From: Corynebacterium occultum
GTDB taxonomy: Bacteria; Actinomycetota; Actinomycetes; Mycobacteriales; Mycobacteriaceae
Reading direction: 5' to 3'
DNA length: 64,000 nucleotides
Assembly (NCBI RefSeq): GCF_009734425.1
Contig: NZ_CP046455.1
Location: 186,001 to 250,000 of the forward strand
This document shows positions 55,933 through 64,000 of the stretch, piece by piece. Each line of letters starts with the position of its first letter. Positions within the stretch are counted from its first letter, which is position 1. Both the position numbers and the translations under genes were made by a program. The notes beneath the pieces were generated by a model that searched no databases, was not told the DNA's origin, and worked only from the letters and a program-made list of their open reading frames with translations.

Positions 55933-58220
55933 GCGGCGGCCCCATGTGAGGAACGGAAGCCACGTAAACGCAGGGAGTTGAGGACCACGAACACACTGGA
56001 AAAAGCCATCGCGACCCCGGCGAGCATCGGGTTGAGCAGGCCGAGCGCAGCTACCGGGATCAGGGCGACGTTATAGGCGAAGGCCCAGAAGAGGTTGCCC
56101 CGGATGATGCCTAGGGTGCGGCGGGAAAGACGGATCGCATCCACCGTGGAGCGGAGGTCATTGTTCATCAGGGTGATGTCGGAGGCTTCGATGGCGACGT
56201 CGGTGCCGGCACCCATCGCCAGGCCCAGGTCTGCTTGGGCAAGTGCTGCGGCATCATTGACGCCATCGCCGACCATGGCGACATTCTTGCCCTGGGCCTG
56301 CAGCTTTTCGATCTGGGCGACCTTCTCCTCCGGCATGACCTCGGCGATCACATGCTCCGGGTCGATGCCGACTTCAGCCGCAACCGCTCGGGCGGCACCG
56401 GCATTATCACCGGTCAGCAGCATCGGGGTCAGCCCCAGTTCCTTCAATCCTGCGACGGCTTCGGCGGAGGTTTTCTTGACGGTGTCACGAATGGTTATCA
56501 CTCCGGCATTTTTGTCCTCGATCTGGATGACCACCGGGGTGCCGCCCTGTTCCTGAGCCGCATCGAAGGCGTGCTGCAGGGTGGGTTCCAGGGATCCCGC
56601 AGGGCGGCCGATGGTCACAGTCTGGCCCTCGACGGTGCCGCTGACACCCTGGCCGGCGGTGTTGTTGAAGGCGCTGACCTCAGGTACGGGGACGGAGCGT
56701 TCCGCCTCCCGGACGATGGCCTGGGCGATGGGGTGCTCGGAGGCGGACTCAACTGCGGCAGCCTTGGCCAGCACCTCTTCCTCCTCGAAACCGGGTGCTG
56801 CGGTGATCTCACTGACGGACATGGCGCCGGAGGTGACGGTACCGGTCTTGTCCATGACGATGGTGTCCACCTTCTTGGTGGATTCCAGGATCTCCGGGCC
56901 TTTGATCAGCAGACCCATCTGCGCACCCCTGCCAGTTCCGACCAGCAGTGCGGTGGGGGTGGCCAGGCCCAGGGCGCAGGGGCAGGCGATGATCAGCACG
57001 GCGACCGCAGCGGTGAAGGCAGGTGCCAGGCCAGCATCGGTGAAGAAGATATGTGCCAGCAGGGTCAGGATGGAGATACCGATGACGGTGGGCACAAAAA
57101 TCTGGGAGATCTGGTCCACCAGGCGCTGTACCGGGGCCTTCTTGGACTGGGCATCAGTGACCAGGCGTGCCATCTGGGACAGCGTGGTGTCTGCGCCGAC
57201 ACGGGTGACTTCGACCAGTAGGCGGCCGGAGGTGTTCAGGGTGGCGCCGGTGACCTTGGAACCCTTGCTCACCTCAACGGGAACGGATTCACCGGTGAGC
57301 ATGGATTCATCCACGGCGGAGGACCCTTCGGTGACTGTGCCGTCGGTGGCGATCTTCTCTCCGGGGCGGGTGATGAAGATATCACCCACCTTGAGTCGAC
57401 TGACCGGGACATGGACCTCGGCACCATCCCGGAGGACTGCGGCGTCCTTGGCTCCCATATCCAGCAGTGTGCGCAGCGCCTCTGAGGACTGCCCCTTGGC
57501 CCGGGTTTCGAACCAGCGGCCCAGCAGCAGGAAAGCGATGACCACGGCGACGGTTTCGAGGTAGATCTCATCCATCGTCGAGGCGGAGGGCAACAGATGC
57601 ATCTCCATCTTCATGCCCGGCATGCCGGCATTGCCGATGAACAACGCCCAGAGTGACCAGAGGTAGGCGGCGGTGGTTCCCAGAGATACCAGGGTGTCCA
57701 TGGTGAAGGAACCGTGGCGCAGATTGACCAGGGTGGCCCGGTGGAAGGGGGCGCCACCCCAGAAGTAGACCGGGGTGGTCATGGTCAGCACGGCCCACTG
57801 CCAATTGTTGAACTGCAGGGCTGGAACCATGCTGAGCAACATGATCGGGACGGCCAGCAGGGCGGAGACGATCAGGCGGTGCTTCAGATCGGCGGCTTCG
57901 GCTTCGCGGGCGGCATCGATCTGACTCTGGCCACCGGCCATCAGGTTCTCTCCGGGGCCCGGGGATTCTTCGGTGGTGTCGGTCTTCATTGCGAAGGCGT
58001 CATAACCGGTGTTCCGGATGGTTTCGATGAGCTGCCCAGTGTCGACCTTGGTGGGGTCATATTTCACTGACGCGGACTCTGTGGCGAAGTTGACGCTGGC
58101 CTCGACTCCCTCGACCTTGTTGAGCTTTCTTTCGACGCGGGAGGAGCAGGAGGTGCAGGTCATGCCGGTGACACCAAGATCAACCTGGAGCAACTCAAGT
58201 GGTGCCTGAGTCTGGGGCAT
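55929..58220 (-). CDS. copA: Copper-exporting P1B-type ATPase
   Basis: A 763-residue P1B ATPase. One N-terminal heavy-metal domain with [15 protein letters not shown] (metal-binding CxxC) is followed by eight helices. The transmembrane metal site CPC lies in [13 protein letters not shown], the phosphorylation site in [10 protein letters not shown], the His-Pro locus in [12 protein letters not shown], and the hinge in [12 protein letters not shown]. It exports Cu(I) from the cytoplasm. AGAGGA lies upstream of ATG 58220. A CsoR-type operator upstream suggests copper induction. Confidence 0.92.
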   Translation of the reverse strand: MPQTQAPLELLQVDLGVTGMTCTSCSSRVERKLNKVEGVEASVNFATESASVKYDPTKVDTGQLIETIRNTGYDAFAMKTDTTEESPGPGENLMAGGQSQIDAAREAEAADLKHRLIVSALLAVPIMLLSMVPALQFNNWQWAVLTMTTPVYFWGGAPFHRATLVNLRHGSFTMDTLVSLGTTAAYLWSLWALFIGNAGMPGMKMEMHLLPSASTMDEIYLETVAVVIAFLLLGRWFETRAKGQSSEALRTLLDMGAKDAAVLRDGAEVHVPVSRLKVGDIFITRPGEKIATDGTVTEGSSAVDESMLTGESVPVEVSKGSKVTGATLNTSGRLLVEVTRVGADTTLSQMARLVTDAQSKKAPVQRLVDQISQIFVPTVIGISILTLLAHIFFTDAGLAPAFTAAVAVLIIACPCALGLATPTALLVGTGRGAQMGLLIKGPEILESTKKVDTIVMDKTGTVTSGAMSVSEITAAPGFEEEEVLAKAAAVESASEHPIAQAIVREAERSVPVPEVSAFNNTAGQGVSGTVEGQTVTIGRPAGSLEPTLQHAFDAAQEQGGTPVVIQIEDKNAGVITIRDTVKKTSAEAVAGLKELGLTPMLLTGDNAGAARAVAAEVGIDPEHVIAEVMPEEKVAQIEKLQAQGKNVAMVGDGVNDAAALAQADLGLAMGAGTDVAIEASDITLMNNDLRSTVDAIRLSRRTLGIIRGNLFWAFAYNVALIPVAALGLLNPMLAGVAMAFSSVFVVLNSLRLRGFRSSHGAAA

Positions 58221-58296
58221 GGGTTATCAGTCCTCTTTATTGAGCATATGGGGGGTGTGGGCCCTTCGAGTTTGGCGCACCATCAGCCTCAACTTT

Positions 58297-58313
58297 ATAC
58301 CCCATGGGGGTAT
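58297..58313. promoter_or_regulatory. CsoR-type copper operator upstream of copA
   Basis: ATACCCC-ATG-GGGGTAT is a perfect 7-bp dyad of the kind bound by CsoR-family copper repressors. It lies about 77 bp before the copA start. No csoR gene is present in the window. Confidence 0.65.
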
Positions 58314-58336
58314 CTGGCAAGGGTGGGAAAACGGAA

Positions 58337-58373
58337 CCCCGGCCCGATCCCCATTGCGGGGGTCGGGCCGGGG
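58337..58373 (-). terminator. Rho-independent terminator after the fasciclin gene
   Basis: CCCCGGCCCGATCCCC pairs with GGGGGTCGGGCCGGGG (one G-T wobble) around ATTGC. On the minus strand it is followed by GTTCCGTTTTCCC, so it terminates the fasciclin gene just before the copA promoter. Confidence 0.75.
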
Positions 58374-58395
58374 CGGTGTGGGTGCCAGGTAGTGC

Positions 58396-58989
58396 TTAGG
58401 CGTTCGGCATCAGCACGCCGTCCAGGACGTGGATGACGCCATTGGAGGCGGCAATATCGGTGTCCACGACATTGACGCGGTTGCCGGCGGCGTCGATCAG
58501 GGCGACGTTCTCACCCTCGACCTCGACGGTCAGATCGGAGCCCTGGATGGTTTCGACGGTCTGGCCGTCCAGCTCCAGAACGTCTGCGGCCATCACCTCG
58601 CCGGAGACGACGTGGTACTGCAGGATCTGGGAGAGGTCCCCGGTGGGATCTGCCAGCAGCTCGTCCAGTGTGCCTTCCGGCAGTGCATCAAAGGCCTCGT
58701 CGGTCGGGGCGAAGACAGTGAACGGCCCCGGGCCCTTGAGGGTCTCGACCAGGTCCGCAGCCTCGAGAGCGGTGGCCAGGGTGGTGAAGCTGCCAGCGGC
58801 GACGGCCGTGTCGACGATGTCGGTGCTCGCCTCGGGAGCTTCGGTGGTGGCCTCCTCGGTCGCCGTCTCTTCGGTGGTGGTCTCTTCCATAGTTGCCGTG
58901 GTGGTGGTGCCGGCGTCCTCGTCGGTGGCGCAGGCGCCGAGAGCGAGGGCGAGGCTGACGGCTCCGGAGAGGGCAATGATGCGCTTCAT
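58396..58989 (-). CDS. Fasciclin-domain lipoprotein
   Basis: A 197-residue surface lipoprotein. The signal peptide has lipobox LGAC (Cys20), followed by a Thr/Glu-rich linker and one complete FAS1 domain (about 60-197) with [15 protein letters not shown] and the H-box-like [20 protein letters not shown]. It resembles mycobacterial MPT83/MPT70-type proteins, which are adhesive cell-surface proteins. GAAAGG lies 6 nt before ATG 58989. Single gene between two terminators. Confidence 0.88.
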   Translation of the reverse strand: MKRIIALSGAVSLALALGACATDEDAGTTTTATMEETTTEETATEEATTEAPEASTDIVDTAVAAGSFTTLATALEAADLVETLKGPGPFTVFAPTDEAFDALPEGTLDELLADPTGDLSQILQYHVVSGEVMAADVLELDGQTVETIQGSDLTVEVEGENVALIDAAGNRVNVVDTDIAASNGVIHVLDGVLMPNA

Positions 58990-59330
58990 GGAAAACCTTT
59001 CGTAGGGGTGTACTGCTTTTGAATCTGTCACATTTTTCACTTCAGAACTAGTTAGATTTTCTAAAAGTATCCGAATAGTTACAAGTTCCCAGGCAAAAAA
59101 TTTGCCTCCCAGTGGCCTTTGGGATCGGCCTGGGGGCTGAAAAACCAGCTCAGGGGCCCGTGGCGACATGATTTTGGATCGGCACATCACCCCCGAAAAG
59201 GGCTGTCGCAATAGATTTATTGAATATATTTTTCATAAATAAATAGTGTTCCCTCTTGTTTTCGAGGTTTTTTCTCTGCCTGATCCCGCCTGATAATGCC
59301 GGAACAGGTTGCCAGGCTGGAAGAACAAAA
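58990..59330. other. AT-rich promoter region of the fasciclin gene
   Basis: Contains no credible gene. On the minus strand an AT-rich stretch at about 59030-59090 (TAACTATTCGGATACTTTTAG) presumably holds the fasciclin promoter. The remainder shows nothing recognisable. Confidence 0.45.
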
Positions 59331-59365
59331 AGGGAGGCGGACCCCACAGCGGGGTCCGCCTCCCT
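59331..59365 (-). terminator. Rho-independent terminator after emb
   Basis: Perfect 15-bp stem AGGGAGGCGGACCCC/GGGGTCCGCCTCCCT with a 5-nt loop. On the minus strand it is followed directly by TTTTGTTC. It ends the aftA-emb transcript. Confidence 0.9.
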
Positions 59366-59395
59366 CGGGCCACCGGGGGCCGTCGATAAGCGAAG

Positions 59396-62300
59396 CTAGT
59401 CGATCATCATCTCGCCCGGGTCCCAGAACCCGGAGCGGTTGATCTCCTCATAGTCGATCTGGGCATCAGCCGGGACCTCACCCTGGGAGTTCTGTCGGCG
59501 CTCGTAGATCTCGATGGATCCCCAGTCGCGGTGCCAGTCATTGCGGGTGTAGCTGGGCAGCTCATAGGAGGAGTTCACGGCCTCCGAGGTGCCCATCACA
59601 CCACCACCGGCGTAGTCCTGGAAGGGGGTCAGCGTGACCTTACCGGCATGATCCGGGGAGATCCGGTACTCCGGGATCTCGGCCACACCGGCGAAGTGGT
59701 CGAAGGTGCGCTGGCAGGGGAACTGCAGGGCGACGGACCAGTCCAGCAGACCCGGCTTCTCGGAACCGACGACCTCATTGAGAGAAGCTAGTTCCGGCAC
59801 GCGCGGCGGGGTGAAGGCCAGCCACTGATCCGGGTCCAGGCTCGGGTCGGCGGCGACGATCCGCACCACATTCGCCTCCTCCGGCAGGTTTTCCAGAGGC
59901 AGACGCAGGTTGCGCCAGGAGGGGGTTGGGCCGATGTCAAGCATCTCCATCTCACCTTGGTTGCTGACCTGTCCATTGGTGCCCATGGTGCCGTACTCCA
60001 GGAGCAGCTCCTGGCCGTCCTGCTTCACACCATTGATGTCATGGTGCTCAATACGGCCGGCGGCGGACACCACGATCAGGGGTGCATTCTCGGAAGCGGC
60101 GGGCAGCTCATACCAGGTACTGCTCAGTTCGGCGGGCTGCTGCGCACCCTGGCGCCAGGAACCCATGACCGGGACCTCGGCAGGATCCAGGGCGAAGGGC
60201 AGGCGGGCAGTGGAACCATTGACACCCTCGGTGGCGCGGACACCACCGGTGGTGCCGGTCTCCTGTCCGGTGGCCTCCTCACTGCCGCCATCGGAATCCA
60301 CCGAGTCGGAGATCGCACTGGTCGAGGAGACGGACACCCCTTCAGCATTGATGGTCGGCGGGATACCATTCGGATCGAAACCGCGGTGATCCTCACTTTC
60401 CAGGGATTCTCCGAAGTCAGAACCATCGGCCACCCGGAGGAAAGAATCATTGGTGTTGGTTTCCATCATGGCATCGGAGGCCAGGCTGCACCGGTCTCCG
60501 GCCAGGGAGCGGAAGTTACCCAGGCCCACGGAGTAGGCCGGGTACTGGTCCACAAAACCCTTGGTCAGGGAGACCAGGGAGAAGATGGTGATCAATGCGG
60601 TGGACACCGCCACGGGGGCGGCAGCCACTCCGACCCAACGCTTGCGCTTGGCCTGTTCCTCAGCAGCCAAGGCCGCGGATTCACCCCGGGCCTCGGCTCG
60701 GTCGGCCCGGACATCAGAGACGAAGGACTGGATCACGCCGACCAGCAGCACCAGCAGGGCGAGGAACAGCACTACGGTGGAGGACTCGATGCCCTTGAGC
60801 TGGACGGTCTTGTCCCACCAGGGGACATTGAAACTGGAGATGTACCACCAGCCGTTGATACCGGCCAGGGAGATCGCCATGACGAAGAGCACCGCGCCGA
60901 TCAGCAGGGTGCGGGCCCGACTGGAACGCAGCGCGATATAGCTCAGCGCCACCGCGCCCAGGGCGGCGAGGGCACCGGCGATACCGGCGTACACACCGAA
61001 GTGGTGGGTCCACTTCGTCGGGGTGAACATCATGAAGAACATGGCACCGAAGATGATCAGGACCAACCGCAGGGCGGGGCCCTTCGCGGAGCCAGGCACG
61101 CGGCCCTTACGCAGCATGGTCGCCAACACCACGATCAGGGTGAAGAACATGATCAGCATGGCGAAACGACGGGTCAGGGAGCCATCCACCGTGGGCTGCA
61201 TGAGGGTCTCATAACGGACCCATTCCTCATACCAGTTGAGGGCGGGGCCCTTGGCGGAACGAACCCGGATGGACTCCATGACGGTGGCCCAGGTCTGGTC
61301 GCCGAAGACGGCGATGAGGATGCCGGTGCCGGCCGCCAGGAAGGGGGCGATCTGGGCGAAGACGGCGGTGAATACCGTGCCCCGGGAGGAACCCTGAGGG
61401 GCACCCATCTGTGGCAGTCGACGGTTGACGATCCGGATCAGGTGGGACAGGGAGGCCAGCAGGGCAGCCACCGCCATCAATCCGGTCGGGCCGGCACCCA
61501 GGGAAAGGGTGGCGATGATGGTGCCCACCGCCGCGGGGAAGAGCCTGCCGGTGGCGATCGAACGCTCGAAGGAGGCCCAGGTCAGTAGCGCACCCATCGC
61601 GATGATCGGTTCCGGGCGGGTGCCGTTGTTATAGGGCAGCCAGAACGCCAGGAACATGAAGGCGGCGGACCAGTAGGCCACCTTCCGGCCACTGATACCG
61701 GCACCCAGTCGGGGGATGATCTCCCGGGAGAGCACCAGCCAGATGACCAGACCCGAGATCAGTGCGGGCAGTCTCATCCACGCCGAGGCGGTGGACACCT
61801 GGGTGAGCAGGGCCAGCATGTCGTAGAAGGGGGAGCCGAAGGGTGACTCCGGCACTCCGAACCAGCGGTAGTAGTTGGCCATGTAGCCAGCGTTCTCGGA
61901 GACCCGGGCCATGGTGAGGATGAAGCCGTCATCGGAGGTGTTGGCACCGATCATGTGCCAGTAGACCAGGATGGCTCCGACCAGGCCGTCCAGGACCTTC
62001 GGCTTCCACCACTTCTCGGGGAGGAAGCGACGACTGCTGCGGCCATCCAGCTTGTCCATGCGGTGCAGACACCAGAGGGAGACCAGCAGCAGGATCAGGC
62101 CGGCGTACATCGCGATGTACTTGATCACCGAGGGAGTGGAGGTGAAGCGGGAGTTGATCTCGAGGTCAACGTTCAGGCCGGCTTCGCTCAGTGCGGTGAA
62201 GTTCTCCGCACTGTCCTCGATCTCGGTGTAGATGCCGGTGACCTGGGGGCGGACATCCTCATCGACGACCCCGCGGAGCGGATCACCGTCCTCATCCCGG

Positions 62301-62800
62301 GCACCCGGGATCTCGGCGGTGGTTTCGGTGCCGGTGGAGGAGACCTCCAGGACCGCCTCCTCCGGCAGATCGTTGAGTTCTTCTTCGGTGACCTCGAGAA
62401 CCACGCGGTCACGCACGGTGACCACCATGCTGTCCTCATAACCGCGGACGAAAAGTCCCCGGCTGGTGGCGTCAGTACTGTCCTGGGGCAGGGTGCCCAG
62501 GATCATGCTCTGACCCTCGTTCAGCGCCTCGGCGGCCGCGATCGGGACGCTGGCGCTGAACTCCTCTGGCGCATAGGACACCAGGGGGGCGTTCACGCTG
62601 CCCAGGTTGTCATTCTGCGGCCAGTTCAATGAGGACTGGGTTTGGTTCACCGGCAAGAAGGGGAGCGCGACAAAGGAGAGGAACCCGAGCACACCGGTGA
62701 GGATGGCGAGAACCTTCAGCCACTGCGGCGCCACGTTGAGCTTCGTTTTGGCGGTTTCAGACACAATGGGAGAGTGTACGTCAGATTTTTCAGCCTTCAT
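59396..62800 (-). CDS. emb: Arabinosyltransferase Emb (EmbA/B/C family)
   Basis: A 1134-residue GT-C arabinofuranosyltransferase of the Emb family, which extends arabinan of arabinogalactan using decaprenyl-phosphoryl-arabinose. An N-terminal helix (about 27-50) is followed by an extracytoplasmic beta-rich domain (to about 235), a multi-helix core, and a C-terminal extracytoplasmic carbohydrate-binding domain from about 720. The catalytic-type acidic pair Asp290-Asp291 lies in GANTSDDGFILTMARV. This single emb beside aftA is the corynebacterial arrangement. Its ATG lies inside the aftA 3' end (11-nt overlap). The family is the ethambutol target. Confidence 0.95.
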   Translation of the reverse strand: MKAEKSDVHSPIVSETAKTKLNVAPQWLKVLAILTGVLGFLSFVALPFLPVNQTQSSLNWPQNDNLGSVNAPLVSYAPEEFSASVPIAAAEALNEGQSMILGTLPQDSTDATSRGLFVRGYEDSMVVTVRDRVVLEVTEEELNDLPEEAVLEVSSTGTETTAEIPGARDEDGDPLRGVVDEDVRPQVTGIYTEIEDSAENFTALSEAGLNVDLEINSRFTSTPSVIKYIAMYAGLILLLVSLWCLHRMDKLDGRSSRRFLPEKWWKPKVLDGLVGAILVYWHMIGANTSDDGFILTMARVSENAGYMANYYRWFGVPESPFGSPFYDMLALLTQVSTASAWMRLPALISGLVIWLVLSREIIPRLGAGISGRKVAYWSAAFMFLAFWLPYNNGTRPEPIIAMGALLTWASFERSIATGRLFPAAVGTIIATLSLGAGPTGLMAVAALLASLSHLIRIVNRRLPQMGAPQGSSRGTVFTAVFAQIAPFLAAGTGILIAVFGDQTWATVMESIRVRSAKGPALNWYEEWVRYETLMQPTVDGSLTRRFAMLIMFFTLIVVLATMLRKGRVPGSAKGPALRLVLIIFGAMFFMMFTPTKWTHHFGVYAGIAGALAALGAVALSYIALRSSRARTLLIGAVLFVMAISLAGINGWWYISSFNVPWWDKTVQLKGIESSTVVLFLALLVLLVGVIQSFVSDVRADRAEARGESAALAAEEQAKRKRWVGVAAAPVAVSTALITIFSLVSLTKGFVDQYPAYSVGLGNFRSLAGDRCSLASDAMMETNTNDSFLRVADGSDFGESLESEDHRGFDPNGIPPTINAEGVSVSSTSAISDSVDSDGGSEEATGQETGTTGGVRATEGVNGSTARLPFALDPAEVPVMGSWRQGAQQPAELSSTWYELPAASENAPLIVVSAAGRIEHHDINGVKQDGQELLLEYGTMGTNGQVSNQGEMEMLDIGPTPSWRNLRLPLENLPEEANVVRIVAADPSLDPDQWLAFTPPRVPELASLNEVVGSEKPGLLDWSVALQFPCQRTFDHFAGVAEIPEYRISPDHAGKVTLTPFQDYAGGGVMGTSEAVNSSYELPSYTRNDWHRDWGSIEIYERRQNSQGEVPADAQIDYEEINRSGFWDPGEMMID

Positions 62801-64000
62801 TGGTCACCACCACGAAGGGGCCGATCTGAGTTAAATCCCACACTGAATCGGGGCCGGTAAAAGGCTCCAGGCTGAAGTTCAGGCGCTGATAACGGACATT
62901 GGGATTATTGGGGTAGATGTCCTCGGCGATGTGGTAGTTCAGCCCCTTCTCCGGTTCCTCGAGGGAACCCCGGAGGATGAAAACATCTGGGATTTCCCAG
63001 GGGGAGGACTCCATTGCCTGGAGGAAGTCCGTGGGGTCGGAAAGACGGTCCCAGGAATCCTCGGCCCAGTTTTCCAGGGCGGCGTTACGGCGGTCGAACT
63101 CACCCAGCGGGTTGGCGTAGTGGCTGGTGAAGGCCTGGAAGCCGTGATAGGGGTTATATGCCAGGAAGTTGATTTCATCGGTGAGCACCACGGTCTGGTT
63201 CGGCTGGTAGCCAAAGGACGTGATGTGCTGGTTGATCTCGGCGTAGTAGCTGCCGGCATCCGGGGTGCGACGGTCACCGCGTTCCCCGTTGCCGTCGGTG
63301 TCGGTGTAGGCCTGGTCGATTTCGTCCTGGTTCTTGTAGGGGATGTCCTGGGCGTACTTCAGGCCGCTGAAGATCAGCAGGATGACCATCACCAGGGTGA
63401 TGTAGCGGGAGACCTGGGGGGTGATGCGATCCGGATAGAGACGCTCCACCCCGACCAGCCGGATATCTGCCAGGGCGAGTACACCGGCGGTGCCCAGCTG
63501 CAGTGCGATGATGGTGTCCAGGCGGAAACCGAGCAGGGTGGAACCGGCCAGGGTAGCCACCATGGAGGCCATCGCCCACACGTAGAAGATGACCAGACCG
63601 ACCCCCATGGCCCTCAGATCAGGGTCTACGGCGCGGATGATCAGGAAGATCAGGCCGAGGAGACAGAGCACCCCGATGGCTGAGGGCGACAGGAAGGGGA
63701 CCGGTATTTCGGTGCCCTCCTGCGGCAGGAAGTGGGTGGCACTTCCCCCGGAGAGTTCCGCGCCGCTGAGTACCTCCAGGAGGAAGGGGCCCCAGAAGAT
63801 CAGGGCTAGGAGGACTGAGGCGATGCCGATCCCGGCCATCCGCAGCAGCGGCAGCCAGGAACGCTCACTGGTGGCGGCGAAGACTGCCGCGATGGCTACC
63901 ACCGACAGGGCGATGACACCGGTGAAAAGGGTGTAGGTCGAAGCTGAGATGGCGAGGTAGATGACCATGCCGACAGCGGCGAAGAGATCTCCCAGCACGG
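62790..64000 (-). CDS. aftA: Galactan 5-O-arabinofuranosyltransferase AftA (partial, 5' end outside window)
   Basis: The C-terminal about 400 residues of AftA, the enzyme that primes galactan with the first arabinofuranose. Several transmembrane helices (YLAISASTYTLFTGVIALSV...) are followed by the extracytoplasmic C-terminal domain (SYYAEINQHITSFGYQPNQT...NFLAYNPYHGFQAFTSHYANPLGEF). The frame continues past the right edge; the Met near 63998 is internal rather than the true start. It overlaps emb by 11 nt, implying translational coupling. Confidence 0.9.
   Translation of the reverse strand, partial: VLGDLFAAVGMVIYLAISASTYTLFTGVIALSVVAIAAVFAATSERSWLPLLRMAGIGIASVLLALIFWGPFLLEVLSGAELSGGSATHFLPQEGTEIPVPFLSPSAIGVLCLLGLIFLIIRAVDPDLRAMGVGLVIFYVWAMASMVATLAGSTLLGFRLDTIIALQLGTAGVLALADIRLVGVERLYPDRITPQVSRYITLVMVILLIFSGLKYAQDIPYKNQDEIDQAYTDTDGNGERGDRRTPDAGSYYAEINQHITSFGYQPNQTVVLTDEINFLAYNPYHGFQAFTSHYANPLGEFDRRNAALENWAEDSWDRLSDPTDFLQAMESSPWEIPDVFILRGSLEEPEKGLNYHIAEDIYPNNPNVRYQRLNFSLEPFTGPDSVWDLTQIGPFVVVTNEG

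Noticed and set aside
59957..61588. 543-codon plus-strand frame antisense to emb
   Set aside because: Low-complexity Gly/His/Asp/Gln composition without any recognised motif; emb is unambiguous.

Overview
The window is high-G+C actinobacterial chromosome and most likely comes from a Corynebacterium. The evidence is an aftA-emb arabinogalactan pair at the right edge, citH facing citAB, gltBD behind a near-perfect AmtR-type box, a CsoR-type operator before copA, and many start codons placed 6-7 nt after a TAnnnT -10 box, the usual arrangement of leaderless corynebacterial transcripts. Species cannot be named from sequence alone.

Layout. 1-9.6 kb: partial AbrB-family membrane protein, citrate transporter CitH divergent from the CitAB two-component system, a lipoprotein penicillin-binding protein, a second lipoprotein, a TSUP exporter and a small unknown protein. 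9.6-25.6 kb: HrpB helicase, a CYP152/OleT-type P450, a P-type cation ATPase, an acetyltransferase, an AlkB-like dioxygenase, SDR, LysE-type exporter, S4 protein, VOC protein, alkyltransferase-like protein, zinc alcohol dehydrogenase, YihY membrane protein, a secreted beta-lactamase-fold protein, an alpha/beta hydrolase and a stand-alone maltokinase-cap-like protein. 25.67-31.5 kb: a decayed accessory segment with a frameshifted IS5-type element, an AbiE-type toxin-antitoxin pair, a perfect SOS-type box over a small acidic ORF, a gene remnant and a frameshifted IS3-type element. 31.5-41.9 kb: a catabolic cluster. 42.1-64 kb: core-type genes again (M13 peptidase, PrsW protease, two paralogous tiny secreted proteins, gltBD, an HNH protein, copA, a fasciclin lipoprotein, emb, aftA).

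The most interesting part is the catabolic cluster. It carries a CatI/CatJ-type 3-oxoadipate CoA-transferase, enol-lactonase, MHS-family transporter, thiolase and muconolactone isomerase, followed by a CitE-like lyase, an acyl-CoA dehydrogenase and a MaoC hydratase resembling the mycobacterial Rv2498c-Rv2500c module. There is no catechol dioxygenase or muconate cycloisomerase. Read as one pathway, a methyl-substituted muconolactone would be imported, isomerised, opened and thiolysed to acetyl-CoA plus methylsuccinyl-CoA. The latter would then be oxidised, hydrated and cleaved through citramalyl-CoA to acetyl-CoA and pyruvate. This is inference from gene content. LysR and GntR regulators and several clear dyads upstream of the operons are the candidate control elements. 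The cluster genes use Shine-Dalgarno sites, whereas many flanking genes look leaderless, which fits a separate origin.
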